A stretch of DNA of 64,000 nucleotides from an uncultured Peptoniphilus sp. (GTDB lineage: Bacteria; Bacillota; Clostridia; Tissierellales; Peptoniphilaceae): the NCBI RefSeq assembly GCF_943913915.1, contig NZ_CALUAA010000005.1, forward strand, positions 1 through 64,000, read 5' to 3'. Shown piece after piece: positions 1 through 8,700 of this stretch. Position numbers and translations under genes: made by a program. How positions within the stretch are numbered: position 1 is the first letter of the stretch; each line of letters begins with the position of its first letter. The notes beneath the pieces were generated by a model that was given only the letters and a program-made list of their open reading frames with translations, did not search any database and was not told the DNA's origin.

Positions 1-52
1 GCCCCAGCCTTCCAAGCTGGTTGCGAGGGTTCGATTCCCTTCACCCGCTCCA
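1..52 (+). tRNA. tRNA-Gly(TCC), 3' part
   Basis: The window opens inside this tRNA. The anticodon arm carries loop CTTCCAA (anticodon TCC), followed by a T arm with GGTTCGATTCC, the 3' acceptor strand CACCCGC and the encoded CCA end. The 5' half lies outside the window. It is the first of eight closely spaced tRNA genes on this strand. Confidence 0.9.
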
Positions 53-55
53 TGA

Positions 56-132
56 GCACCTATAGCTCAGTAGGATAGAGCAACGGACTTCTAATCCGTG
101 TGTCGGGGGTTCGAATCCTCCTAGGTGCGCCA
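56..132 (+). tRNA. tRNA-Arg(TCT)
   Basis: Full cloverleaf. Acceptor GCACCTA pairs with TAGGTGC, the anticodon loop is CTTCTAA (anticodon TCT), the T loop is GGTTCGAATCC and CCA is encoded. It lies 3 bases after tRNA-Gly in the same cluster. Confidence 0.95.
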
Positions 133-143
133 TCAAAAACTAA

Positions 144-220
144 TGGGGCGTAGCCAAGTCGGTAAGGCACCAGACTTTGACTCTGGCATTCCACAGGTTC
201 GAGTCCTGTCGCCCCAGCCA
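144..220 (+). tRNA. tRNA-Gln(TTG)
   Basis: Full cloverleaf. Acceptor TGGGGCG pairs with CGCCCCA, the anticodon loop is CTTTGAC (anticodon TTG), and CCA is encoded. Confidence 0.95.
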
Positions 221-224
221 TTAT

Positions 225-300
225 GATTCATTAGCTCAGTCGGTAGAGCACCTGACTTTTAATCAGGGTGTCCCGGGTTCAAGTCCCGGATGGATCACCA
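225..300 (+). tRNA. tRNA-Lys(TTT)
   Basis: Full cloverleaf. Acceptor GATTCAT pairs with ATGGATC (one G-T pair), the anticodon loop is CTTTTAA (anticodon TTT), and CCA is encoded. Confidence 0.95.
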
Positions 301-307
301 TAAAATA

Positions 308-396
308 GGAGAGGTATCGAAGCGGTCATAACGAGGCGGTCTTGAAAACCGTTAGGGTTCACGCCCACGTGGGTTCGAATCCCACCCTCTCCGCCA
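308..396 (+). tRNA. tRNA-Ser(TGA)
   Basis: Class II tRNA with a long variable arm. Acceptor GGAGAGG pairs with CCTCTCC, the anticodon loop is CTTGAAA (anticodon TGA), and CCA is encoded. Confidence 0.94.
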
Positions 397-400
397 TATT

Positions 401-491
401 GGAGAAGTACTCAAGTGGCTGAAGAGGCTCCCCTGCTAAGGGAGTAGGTCCTTCACGGGGCGCGAGGGTTCAAATCCCTCCTTCTCCGCCA
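401..491 (+). tRNA. tRNA-Ser(GCT)
   Basis: Class II tRNA with a long variable arm. Acceptor GGAGAAG pairs with CTTCTCC, the anticodon loop is CTGCTAA (anticodon GCT), and CCA is encoded. Confidence 0.94.
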
Positions 492-497
492 TAATAA

Positions 498-574
498 GGG
501 CCTTTAGCTCAGTTGGTTAGAGCTCCCGGCTCATAACCGGTAGGTCCAGGGTTCGAGTCCCTGAGGGCCCACCA
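498..574 (+). tRNA. tRNA with CAT anticodon (elongator Met, or Ile2)
   Basis: Acceptor GGGCCTT pairs with AGGGCCC through one G-T pair, the anticodon loop is CTCATAA (anticodon CAT), and CCA is encoded. It lacks the unpaired first base and GGG/CCC anticodon stem of an initiator. It is therefore an elongator Met or an Ile tRNA whose CAT is modified by TilS; sequence alone does not settle which. Confidence 0.9.
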
Positions 575-579
575 AATTT

Positions 580-655
580 GCCCAGATAGCTCAGTCGGTA
601 GAGCAGCAGACTGAAAATCTGCGTGTCGCTGGTTCGATTCCGGCTCTGGGCACCA
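580..655 (+). tRNA. tRNA-Phe(GAA)
   Basis: Acceptor GCCCAGA pairs with TCTGGGC, the anticodon loop is CTGAAAA (anticodon GAA), and CCA is encoded. It is the last tRNA before the cluster terminator. Confidence 0.95.
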
Positions 656-669
656 ATTGAGTTACCCGG

Positions 670-699
670 AACTGTAGCAGAGAAGCTGCAGTTTTTTTA
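670..699 (+). terminator. Intrinsic terminator of the tRNA cluster
   Basis: A 9-bp stem (AACTGTAGC with GCTGCAGTT, one G-T pair) and a 6-base loop are followed by seven T. It ends the tRNA cluster 15 bases after tRNA-Phe. Confidence 0.88.
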
Positions 700-733
700 T
701 ATCAGAGATATCTTTTCCTACCAAATCTTACAG

Positions 734-762
734 TTGCGAAAAGATTTAAAGTCTGGTAATAT
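734..762 (+). promoter_or_regulatory. Sigma-A promoter for tRNA-Trp
   Basis: TTGCGA, a 17-base spacer and TAATAT. Expected transcription start is about 8 bases before tRNA-Trp. The upstream terminator separates it from the tRNA cluster, so tRNA-Trp is its own transcription unit. Confidence 0.65.
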
Positions 763-776
763 CTACTTATCATTAT

Positions 777-851
777 AGGAGTATAGTTCAGTGGTAGAAC
801 GTTGGTCTCCAAAACCAAATGCCGTGGGTTCAAATCCTACTACTCCTGCCA
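777..851 (+). tRNA. tRNA-Trp(CCA)
   Basis: Acceptor AGGAGTA pairs with TACTCCT, the anticodon loop is CTCCAAA (anticodon CCA), the T loop is GGTTCAAATCC and CCA is encoded. It has its own promoter and a terminator directly behind it. Confidence 0.95.
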
Positions 852-882
852 AAAAAGGTCGAGTTATAACTCGACCTTTTTT
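851..882. terminator. Bidirectional terminator between tRNA-Trp and the convergent gene
   Basis: A perfect inverted repeat (GGTCGAGTTA / TAACTCGACC, 857-876) is flanked by A6 on one side and T6 on the other. It can therefore end tRNA-Trp on the plus strand and the gene at 907-1698 on the minus strand. Confidence 0.9.
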
Positions 883-906
883 CGTACGGAAATGTATTTA
901 ATTTGT

Positions 907-1698
907 TTACGTAATCTGTGTACGAAGGTAGTGAATGAACTCCAGGATCGTGGAATAATACACCTTCTCACCTAGGGCGAAAATAAGGTAGCCGGGTGGC
1001 GAATCAACCCTTGAGACGATAGGAGCGTCTGTTTCGACAACGAGAGCGAGAGTATTTTCATCATAGGGAAGCCACTTCGCTTCGATCTCCAATCGAAAAC
1101 GTCCGTCTCTTTCTTCATAGAGGAGATCTCCTCGCTGAATGTAGCGAGGAAGGTAATCTGTTGTAGACCCTATAACAGTAAAGGGCGATGGGAGGATGGA
1201 GTCGATCCGGACTTCGCCGCAGCTTTGCTTGGCCACGAGATCCTCATATATTTTGCCGATACGCTCCATGGCCCTGATATTTTTCTCCATGACTGCCTTG
1301 AGCTCTTCCTCGCGGCTTTCCCTATGAATTCTGCGAAGATCGGGGCCGAGAACTACCTTGCGGTGAGATAAACTCTCCATAGAATAGCTCGAAAAAGGCA
1401 CGAGGGTGGTGCGGGATTTTATTTCTTTGTAAAGATCCACTCCGCGAGAAAGCTTCAAAATAGCCTCCTTCGACAAAAGAGGCGATACTTTTTTTTGTTC
1501 AAAAGCACTGTTAAAGGTGTAGAGCGTAGCATTTTCGGTCATATCTTTTAAGAGATGATCGAGAGGTGCGATCCAATCGTAGGTGGCATCATCCCGTTCA
1601 AAATCCGAAAATAGTTCACCATTGTATAAAAACACATAGGCAAAAGGGCGCGCGCCCGGGCCGTAATGTGTACAGTAAAATTGTAAGTAATTGACCAT
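907..1698 (-). CDS. RNase H-like (YprB-type) domain protein, probably degenerate
   Basis: The protein has 263 residues. The start is set at 1698 because AAGGAGGATA sits just upstream of that ATG; a longer frame to 1725 has no such site. Spaced blocks resemble the YprB/RNase_H_2 fold: LYTFNSAFE near residue 60, GVDLYKEIK and SSYSMESL near 90-110, then a helical stretch with an Asn. The N-terminal aspartate-x-glutamate that begins the active site in that family is not visible (the stretch reads FYCTHYGPG). The protein may be inactive as a nuclease or belong to a related fold. It is convergent with the tRNA genes and divergent from the cysteine desulfurase gene, with a 47-base gap. The family assignment is an inference from weak patterns. 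Confidence 0.5.
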   Translation of the reverse strand: MVNYLQFYCTHYGPGARPFAYVFLYNGELFSDFERDDATYDWIAPLDHLLKDMTENATLYTFNSAFEQKKVSPLLSKEAILKLSRGVDLYKEIKSRTTLVPFSSYSMESLSHRKVVLGPDLRRIHRESREEELKAVMEKNIRAMERIGKIYEDLVAKQSCGEVRIDSILPSPFTVIGSTTDYLPRYIQRGDLLYEERDGRFRLEIEAKWLPYDENTLALVVETDAPIVSRVDSPPGYLIFALGEKVYYSTILEFIHYLRTQIT

Positions 1699-1745
1699 GG
1701 TATCCTCCTTAGAGTAGTATATCATAGGAAAAGGGAGGGGATTTT

Positions 1746-2870
1746 ATGATCTATTTAGATAATTGCGCGACGACGAAACCGAAAGATAGCGTCGTTCAGG
1801 CGATGATAGAAGCGCTGGAAAATGACTTTTACAATCCGTCGAGTTTGCACACGGCGGCAGTAGATGTAGAAAAGAAAAAAGAGGAGATTCGAAAAGGTAT
1901 TAAAGAGTACTTCCACTGCAGTGGCGAACTTTATTTTACATCGGGCGCTACCGAATCCAATAACACGGCCATTCACAGCGCCATCTCGGAAGGGAAACGC
2001 TTCGGAAACAATGTGGTGACGACGAATATCGAACACCCCTCTATTTTAAATGTATTAAAAGCACAGGATGTGGAGGTGCGTTACGTCCCCATCGATTCCA
2101 CCGGCCACGTATCGAAAGAGAGCTTAATGGAAACAATGGACGAAAACACTATGCTTCTATCCTTATTTCACGTGAACAATGAACTGGGCACGATTAACCC
2201 CGTCGAAGAATGGGTGCCGGAAATAAAAGAAAAGTTTCCGCGGCTCAAAGTGCATATCGACGGCGTTCAAGCCGTGGGGAAGCTGGACGTGGACTTCGAT
2301 AAAATCGGCTGCGACAGTTATTCCTTCAGCGGCCATAAATTTCACGGACCCAAAGGCATCGGCGGCCTTCTCGTAAAAAAATCGATGACGCCTTATCTAC
2401 ACGGCGGAGGACAGGAAATGGGCTTTCGCAGCGGCACGGAAAACATACCGGGCATTTACGGCCTGGGCGCCGCCTTCGAAGCTCTAAAACAAGAGGGACT
2501 CTGCCTTGAAGAAGCGATAGAACGTTGGAACTTTTTAAAAGAAGGGATAGAATCCCTAGGCGATGTGGTCGTTAATTCCGTAGAACCTGCGAGCCCTTAT
2601 ATTTTAAACGTGAGTATTGACGACACGCGGGGAGAGGTGCTTCTGCATATGCTCGAGGAAAAAGAGATCTATATTTCCACATCCAGCGCCTGCTCCAGCC
2701 ACCGCACGGGAAAAAATCCCATTTTGACGGCCCTCGGGCTTAAGGATTCACTGGCACAGGGCACCATCCGCATTTGTATGAGTCGGGATACGACGATGGA
2801 CGAACTGAAAGAATTTATAGAGGAACTGAAAATTGCCGTCGCCGATGTGCGCGACATTATGAGGAGGTAG
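1746..2870 (+). CDS. Cysteine desulfurase (NifS/IscS/NifZ-like)
   Basis: This 374-residue pyridoxal-phosphate enzyme takes sulfur from cysteine, giving alanine and an enzyme persulfide. Visible landmarks are YLDNCATT at the N-terminus, TSGATESNN, the PLP lysine in SFSGHKFHGPKG (near residue 200), and the persulfide cysteine in STSSACSS (near 316). The start has GGGAGGGG 6 bases upstream. The stop is 1 base before thiI, so the two are co-transcribed. In B. subtilis the analogous NifZ enzyme is dedicated to ThiI for 4-thiouridine in tRNA. That pairing suggests the same job here, with general Fe-S supply as an alternative. Confidence 0.93.
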   Translation: MIYLDNCATTKPKDSVVQAMIEALENDFYNPSSLHTAAVDVEKKKEEIRKGIKEYFHCSGELYFTSGATESNNTAIHSAISEGKRFGNNVVTTNIEHPSILNVLKAQDVEVRYVPIDSTGHVSKESLMETMDENTMLLSLFHVNNELGTINPVEEWVPEIKEKFPRLKVHIDGVQAVGKLDVDFDKIGCDSYSFSGHKFHGPKGIGGLLVKKSMTPYLHGGGQEMGFRSGTENIPGIYGLGAAFEALKQEGLCLEEAIERWNFLKEGIESLGDVVVNSVEPASPYILNVSIDDTRGEVLLHMLEEKEIYISTSSACSSHRTGKNPILTALGLKDSLAQGTIRICMSRDTTMDELKEFIEELKIAVADVRDIMRR

Positions 2871-2871
2871 C

Positions 2872-4059
2872 ATGAAGAGAGTTTTAAGTTTAAGCCTTGG
2901 GGAAGTCGTATTAAAAGGAGCCAATCGCCGCTATTTTATACGGCGAATTGTACAAAACATTGAGAGTATCTTAAGTGATATCGGGTATAAAAACATTATC
3001 CCCGAAATGGGGAAAATTCAGGTGGAAATCGATCCCGAGGTAGAAGAGGCGGCTATTAAGCGCCTGCAGTTCGTCTTCGGCATCGTCTATATTTCCCCGA
3101 GTTGGTGTTTTGAAAAAGATTGGGAACTTTTAAAAGAGCGGGCCGCGGAATACGTAGGCGACATCTTAAAAGAAAATCCAAATTACTCTTCATTTAAGGT
3201 CGTGACCAAGAGAAGTGATAAAGATTTCTTTAAAGATTCTATGGAAGTAAACATGGATGTCGGCGGTGTGGTATTAGATCACTACGAGGATAAGCTTTCA
3301 GTAGATGTTCATGATCCGGATTTCCATCTATACATCGACATTAAAAACGAAATTTACATCTACCACCACAAGATCAAAACCTACGGTGGACTTCCCTTGG
3401 GCACCAATGGTAAAGGGCTTCTGCTCTTAAGCGGCGGCATCGATTCGCCGGTGGCGGGCTTTTTAATGGCGAAGCGAGGGGTGCAAATCGACGCCCTCCA
3501 TTTCCATTCCTATCCCTTCACCTCCCCGAGAGCGGAGGAGAAGGTGATGGACCTCGCTAAAATCCTGTCCCGTTACGTCACGAAGATGACGGTTTACAGC
3601 GTAAACCTCCTTCCCATACAAAAAGAGCTCAACAAAAATTGCCCGCCGGAAGAAATGACGGTCTTATCCCGCCGCTTTATGATGCGGATCGCCAATCGCC
3701 TGGCGGATAAATACGGCTACAAATCCGTGGTAACGGGAGAAAATCTGGGTCAAGTGGCGAGCCAAACCATCGACGGCCTAACGGTGATGAACGATGTGGC
3801 GGAGCCCATTATCTTCAGACCTCTTATCGGCATGGATAAAGTGGATATTATTCGTTGGGCGGAAAGAATCGAAACATACGAAACATCCATACAGCCCTTT
3901 GAAGATTGTTGTACCGTCTTTTTACCGAAACACCCGAGTCTTCGCCCGACGGTGGAAGACATGGAACGCTCGGAAGCCAATTTAGACATCGAGGCCATGT
4001 TGGATGCCTCCATGGAGACGCTGAAAATAACACATATTAACGCAAAGGAGAATCTATGA
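2872..4059 (+). CDS. thiI: tRNA 4-thiouridine synthase ThiI
   Basis: This 395-residue protein adenylates uridine 8 of tRNA and replaces its oxygen with sulfur from a partner persulfide. It has an N-terminal ferredoxin-like/THUMP region (about residues 1-165). The PP-loop ATP pyrophosphatase motif LLLLSGGIDSPVAGF lies near residue 180, followed by GENLGQVASQT and the DCCTVFLPKHP segment near 345. The C-terminal rhodanese domain of E. coli ThiI is absent, as is usual in Gram-positives, so sulfur transfer must use another route, most simply the upstream desulfurase. The last four bases overlap the start of the LemA gene (ATGA). Confidence 0.95.
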   Translation: MKRVLSLSLGEVVLKGANRRYFIRRIVQNIESILSDIGYKNIIPEMGKIQVEIDPEVEEAAIKRLQFVFGIVYISPSWCFEKDWELLKERAAEYVGDILKENPNYSSFKVVTKRSDKDFFKDSMEVNMDVGGVVLDHYEDKLSVDVHDPDFHLYIDIKNEIYIYHHKIKTYGGLPLGTNGKGLLLLSGGIDSPVAGFLMAKRGVQIDALHFHSYPFTSPRAEEKVMDLAKILSRYVTKMTVYSVNLLPIQKELNKNCPPEEMTVLSRRFMMRIANRLADKYGYKSVVTGENLGQVASQTIDGLTVMNDVAEPIIFRPLIGMDKVDIIRWAERIETYETSIQPFEDCCTVFLPKHPSLRPTVEDMERSEANLDIEAMLDASMETLKITHINAKENL

Positions 4060-4607
4060 AAAAGTTCTTACCCATTATACTGATCGTTTTGGCGGTGGTC
4101 GGGCTCTTCGGATCCACTTACAACAAATTGCAAGTGCAGGATGAAGATGTAAATAAAGCCTGGGCTCAGGTTGAAAACACCATGCAGCGCCGAGCCGACT
4201 TAATCCCGAATCTGGTAGAAACCGTAAAAGGTTACGCAAAGCACGAAGAAGAAGTGTTTACGAAAGTAACCGAAGCTCGAAGCGCCGTACAATCGGCAAA
4301 GACCCCGGGAGAATACGCTGAGGCCAACGAGCAAATGAATGAAGCCATTCGAAACATCAATGTAGTGGCGGAGGCCTATCCGGATCTTAAGGCTAACGAA
4401 AGCTTCCAAAATCTGCAGGCGGAACTTGCGGGAACGGAAAACCGCATTGCCGTGGAGCGCAAGCGCTACAACGAGCAAGTGGCAAGCTTCAACAAATCGG
4501 TAAAACACTTCCCCACCAATATTGTGGCGAAAATGTTAGGGTTCGGCCCGAGGGAATACTTCCAATTAGCTGAAGGGGCGGACAAAGCGCCCACCGTTAA
4601 ATTCTAG
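4056..4607 (+). CDS. LemA family membrane protein
   Basis: The protein has 183 residues. One N-terminal membrane helix (FLPIILIVLAVVGLFG) is followed by a helical extracytoplasmic domain with the family signature NKAWAQVENTMQRRADLIPN and later NRIAVERKRYNE and FPTNIVAKMLGF. The biochemical role of LemA proteins is not established; they are often paired with TPM-domain proteins, as here. The start overlaps the thiI stop and the downstream TPM gene begins 9 bases later, so these are probably one operon. Confidence 0.92.
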   Translation: MKKFLPIILIVLAVVGLFGSTYNKLQVQDEDVNKAWAQVENTMQRRADLIPNLVETVKGYAKHEEEVFTKVTEARSAVQSAKTPGEYAEANEQMNEAIRNINVVAEAYPDLKANESFQNLQAELAGTENRIAVERKRYNEQVASFNKSVKHFPTNIVAKMLGFGPREYFQLAEGADKAPTVKF

Positions 4608-4616
4608 GAATAAATT

Positions 4617-5426
4617 ATGAAGAAAAAGAGTCTCATCATCTTTCTTCTGGTTTTATTATGTGCAACTCCGGTATTTGCCGACGCACTGCCGGAGGCGACG
4701 AGAGACTTTTATGTTTACGACGAAGCCAATATATTATCAGAAGAGGCGAAATCTAAAATCGTCGCCACCAACGAATCCCTTTACGAGCAGACCGGCGCAC
4801 AAGTGGTGATCGCCGTATTAGAGCGATTGCCCGAGGGGGAAGACATTAATACGGCGGCGACCGAACTGTTTGAAAAATGGAAGATCGGAGACAAAGAAAA
4901 AGACAACGGAGTTTTACTTCTGATTTCCATGGCCGACAGAAAGTTCAGAATCGAAGTCGGCTACGGCCTGGAAGGCGCCATACCTGATATGAAGGCCAAT
5001 CAGATTTTAAACGACCTCACTCCCTATTTTAAGGAGAAAGCGTACGAAGAAGGCATTCTGAAGGCGTTCAGCCGGATGTTGGACCTGATCGGCGAAGAAT
5101 ACGACATCGCCATCGACGGCACGGAAAACTTGCCTAGTCCTGAACCAACACCGGTTCCGGCATCGGACGCGGGCGGATCAGATATTATCGGCCTTATAGT
5201 GCGCGTGATTCTCCTCATCTTCATCATCAATTTCTTCTTTGGTGGTGGAGGCGGTCGACGCGGGCGTAGACGCTATTACCGCGGACCGAGACCCGGCCCC
5301 TTTATCTTTCCGGGCGGAGGATTCGGTGGCGGCTTCGGAGGAGGAAGCGGCGGATCCTTCGGAGGCGGAGGAAACTTCGGCGGAGGCGGTTCTTCCGGCG
5401 GAGGCGGCGCCAGTGGCGGCTGGTAA
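4617..5426 (+). CDS. TPM-domain (YgcG-type) secreted membrane-anchored protein
   Basis: The protein has 269 residues. It has a signal peptide (SLIIFLLVLLCATPVFA), a TPM domain (about 30-155; FYVYDEANILS, GAQVVIAVLE, DNGVLLLISMADRKFRIEVG, YGLEGAIPD), a Pro/acidic linker, one membrane helix (IIGLIVRVILLIFIINFFF) and a Gly-rich tail after an Arg-rich stretch. This is the layout of YgcG proteins, which usually neighbour LemA. TPM domains have been linked to photosystem II repair and to acid phosphatase activity in plants; the bacterial role is unclear. It ends at a strong terminator. Confidence 0.88.
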   Translation: MKKKSLIIFLLVLLCATPVFADALPEATRDFYVYDEANILSEEAKSKIVATNESLYEQTGAQVVIAVLERLPEGEDINTAATELFEKWKIGDKEKDNGVLLLISMADRKFRIEVGYGLEGAIPDMKANQILNDLTPYFKEKAYEEGILKAFSRMLDLIGEEYDIAIDGTENLPSPEPTPVPASDAGGSDIIGLIVRVILLIFIINFFFGGGGGRRGRRRYYRGPRPGPFIFPGGGFGGGFGGGSGGSFGGGGNFGGGGSSGGGGASGGW

Positions 5427-5438
5427 ACAAAATGACAC

Positions 5439-5475
5439 TATCCATTGGGGAGCAATTCCTCAATGGATATTTTTA
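5439..5475 (+). terminator. Intrinsic terminator after the thiI-LemA-TPM operon
   Basis: A 13-bp stem (TATCCATTGGGGA with TCCTCAATGGATA, one G-T pair) and a 5-base loop are followed by five T. Nearly the same hairpin recurs at 47513-47549, and a relative lies at 27207-27247. Confidence 0.93.
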
Positions 5476-5788
5476 TGCAGAAAATCGGCTTAAGATGTCC
5501 AAAAGTGGTGGGACAGGAGAACGAAAAGATGACAGGTAATGAAAGATCCCTAATATGTAACGGCGGGAGCGAGTTACAGGCTCTAATAGATAAAATCATT
5601 TCCCATGGATTTTTCGTCATCTAAAATTTATTGTTGTCGAACCATCTTTACAGAATCGGCATACCAAATTAATGAAAACTTTTTCATTAATCACTTGAAG
5701 ACACTGGAAACACTCAAAAGGTTATGATATTATTCAATCATAGTATAGAATTTAGTCTATTACTAAATGAAAAGACAGGAGGTTATGG
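5476..5788 (+). other. Intergenic stretch before the adhesin gene
   Basis: This is about 310 bases without a convincing gene. A 49-codon open frame (5475-5624) exists but has no ribosome binding site and starts inside the terminator T-run. The 3' half is AT-rich, with an inverted repeat AATGAAAA/TTTTCATT near 5672. A TATGAT at 5723-5728 could be a -10 element, but no -35 box is at proper spacing. The adhesin promoter is probably here. Confidence 0.5.
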
Positions 5789-8700
5789 ATGAAAGCACTA
5801 CAAGTTCATAAGAAGAACTATTTGCTTCTGATCTTGTTTATGAGCGTGCTCCTGGCGTTCCAATTTCCGTCACTCATACGGGCGGAATCGGAAAGCGCGG
5901 CGGAAACTGAAAAAATAATCAGCGAAGCGCCGAAGGAGAGCATCCCTGAAAAAGATGTCGCTCAACGAACAGAAGAGAAGAAGCAGGCGACAACCGAAGA
6001 AGAATCCATAGCAGAAACCGAAGCACTTCCCGAAGAAGAGACGCTGCCGGAAAACGACGGCGTATCTACTGAGGAAACACAATCGGAACCTGCTGAGGAA
6101 ACGGAAAAAGCAGCTGAATCGGAACAAGCGACCGATGAAGATGAAGGGCTAAAACAAGACGACGCTCCGAACGCAGAACCGGTGAAGGAAGAAGAACCGG
6201 AAAAAGCGGCAGAATCGGAGCAAGTAACCGATGAAGATGAAGGGCTAAAACAAGACGACGCTCCGATCACAGAACCGGCGAAGGAAGAAGAACCGGAAGA
6301 AGCTGAGGAGCCTGAAGTATTAAAACAAGGCGAAGTCTTGGAAGTCGATGCACTGGCCAAAGAGCCTATGGCCTTTGGAGCGGGGGCGGAGGAATCGGAA
6401 AAAACGATTGAAGTTTATGATTTTGATGGATTAAGAGATGCGATTACCAATGCCGGTAATACGAAGACTACCATTAAAATTATGAAAAGCTTTGAACTTA
6501 AAGCCACCCTTACCATTAGCAAGGACCAAGATATTACCATTACCTCGGGGGCTAATCGAGATGAAGCTAATAATAAGATTACTCCTATCGGCGAAGATAA
6601 GATTACTATGCCGAAAGAAGATGATGGTGTAGAAAGACGGCAAGAGCTTGTAAAAGAGGCAGAAGAAGCCGGCGAGAAAGCTCTTAAAGATACCAATTTA
6701 GAAAAGAATCCACTACCAACAGTAGATATTGTAATTAAAAGGGCTAAGGGATTTTTAGAAACCTTATTTAAGATTCAAGAGGGTGGAACATTAACTCTCG
6801 GTACAGATAATAAAGACCCACTATTTATTGATGGAAATATAACTGTTAAAACTGAAATAGAAGGTGGATCTTTTATTGATGTATCCGGTACTCTTGTTAT
6901 GAACGGTGGCATTATAGCCAACGGAAATAATGAAAAAAGCGGTTCTGCCCCGATATATGTTCATCAAGGTGGAAAATTCACCATGAATGGTGGACGAATC
7001 ACCTCAAATAAAAATATTTCTAAAGGTATATCAAACTTTAATGCAGCCGGTGGCGTGTATGTTGATGAAGGCGGCGAATTTACTTTAAAAGCCGGCAGTA
7101 TCGATAACAACCATGCGCCGGTAGGTGGTGTCTTTTTAGGAAAAATCTTTGGAAATGAAAATGGCAAAAGAATTCCTGCTCTATTTACTATGAATGGAGG
7201 CTTTATTGTTAGAAACAAAGGCCCATTATATGATAACTTAGAGCCAGAGACAGAAAACTATGGTGGTGGAGTTCATGTAGATTCACTTGGAAACTTTATA
7301 TTTAAAAACGGTATAATTGCAGGAAATGAATCCTATCGTGGTGGCGGTGTAGCCATTAACGATAATTATGTTACTAAAACTAATGGCGTAAACTACTCTA
7401 ATATTCAAAATGTAAATTATGAGGATTATATTAAATATGCCGGAGCCTACTACACTCAAAATGGTGGACTGATTTATAAAAATATGGCCAAAGTTCATAA
7501 TGATGGGAACACATCAGGTGCAGGTGGAGGCCTTTATATCAATGCATCGACTGCTAAGTTAAATGGTGGCTATCTTTTAAACAATAAGTCTGAAAATATG
7601 GGTGGAGGAATTTATGTTTCTATTGTCCCACATGTTTTAAAGTTAGATCATGTATTGATTAGTCAAAACAAAGCTATAAAGGGTGCTTACTATCATCTTT
7701 CTGCAGGTAATGGCGGAGGATTTTGGCATTGTCCTGCTGGAAATGTAGATTTTGAAGATTTTAATTCAATCTACATCTTTGATAATGATGCTTCATCTGG
7801 TGGTAAAGACATTTTTACTCATGGAAAAAAAGATAATTATAGTATTTTTAATGGGGAAAGTTACGATTTTCCAAAATTCTTAACAAATATTTCTCCTATC
7901 ACAGAAAAAGGAAATATTATTAAATATCTCTATGAAGGAAAAGAAGTTCCAGAATGGATGTATCATACAGATAAAGCTGTATCTTTACAAGCTATTTATG
8001 ACGCCCAAACAAAAAATGAAGCTTGGACAAATTCAAAGCTCTTTATTATGGGCAATACTGCCTTAAAGGGTGGTGGTATTGGATCGAATGCCAACACGAT
8101 GCCTCCTGGAAAACCTGGTAACTATGAAATAACGATTGATAAAAAGTGGCATCAATCGATTCCTGAAGATAAGAGACCTGATAAAATTTGGGTTGATTTA
8201 TTTATCGGAGACGCAAAATATGGCGAAGTAGAACTAAGTAAAGCTAATGGCTGGACTGCAAAGTTTGAAAATCTACCTTTTACAGCTGAAGAGCTTAAGA
8301 ATAAGAATATTAAGTATTCTATCAAGGAAAGAAATGACGATTTCTACTCTGTTGTGGATGAAACTTTAAAGGCGCTAGAGGTTGAAAGAGTCTTTGCCGG
8401 TGAAAAATACCCTGATAATGAATATGCTGCTTATTACGATAAGCCACTTCATAAGTTTATGGACTACAAGATTGTTTTTATTCATAAAGATAAAAACGGC
8501 CATGAAGTTTCTAGAGAAGACATTAAGATTAATTATAACAACGATAAATGGGCAGGCATTGTACAAAATATGCTTGTTGGGAAATTTAAGGATCTGAAAG
8601 ATATTAAAATAACCTATCATAGCTATGATAAACCCTACGAACCAGCTCCTGATTGGGTCGGCCTTGGCTACAATGGTCTGGATGCTGATTCAAACTGGTA

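Noticed and set aside
5178..5438. Long antisense and alternate-frame open frames over the Gly-rich and repeat regions
   Set aside because: They come from biased codons of the real genes and lack ribosome binding sites or known patterns.
5475..5624. Small gene of 49 codons
   Set aside because: No ribosome binding site, begins in a terminator T-run, and no recognisable protein pattern.
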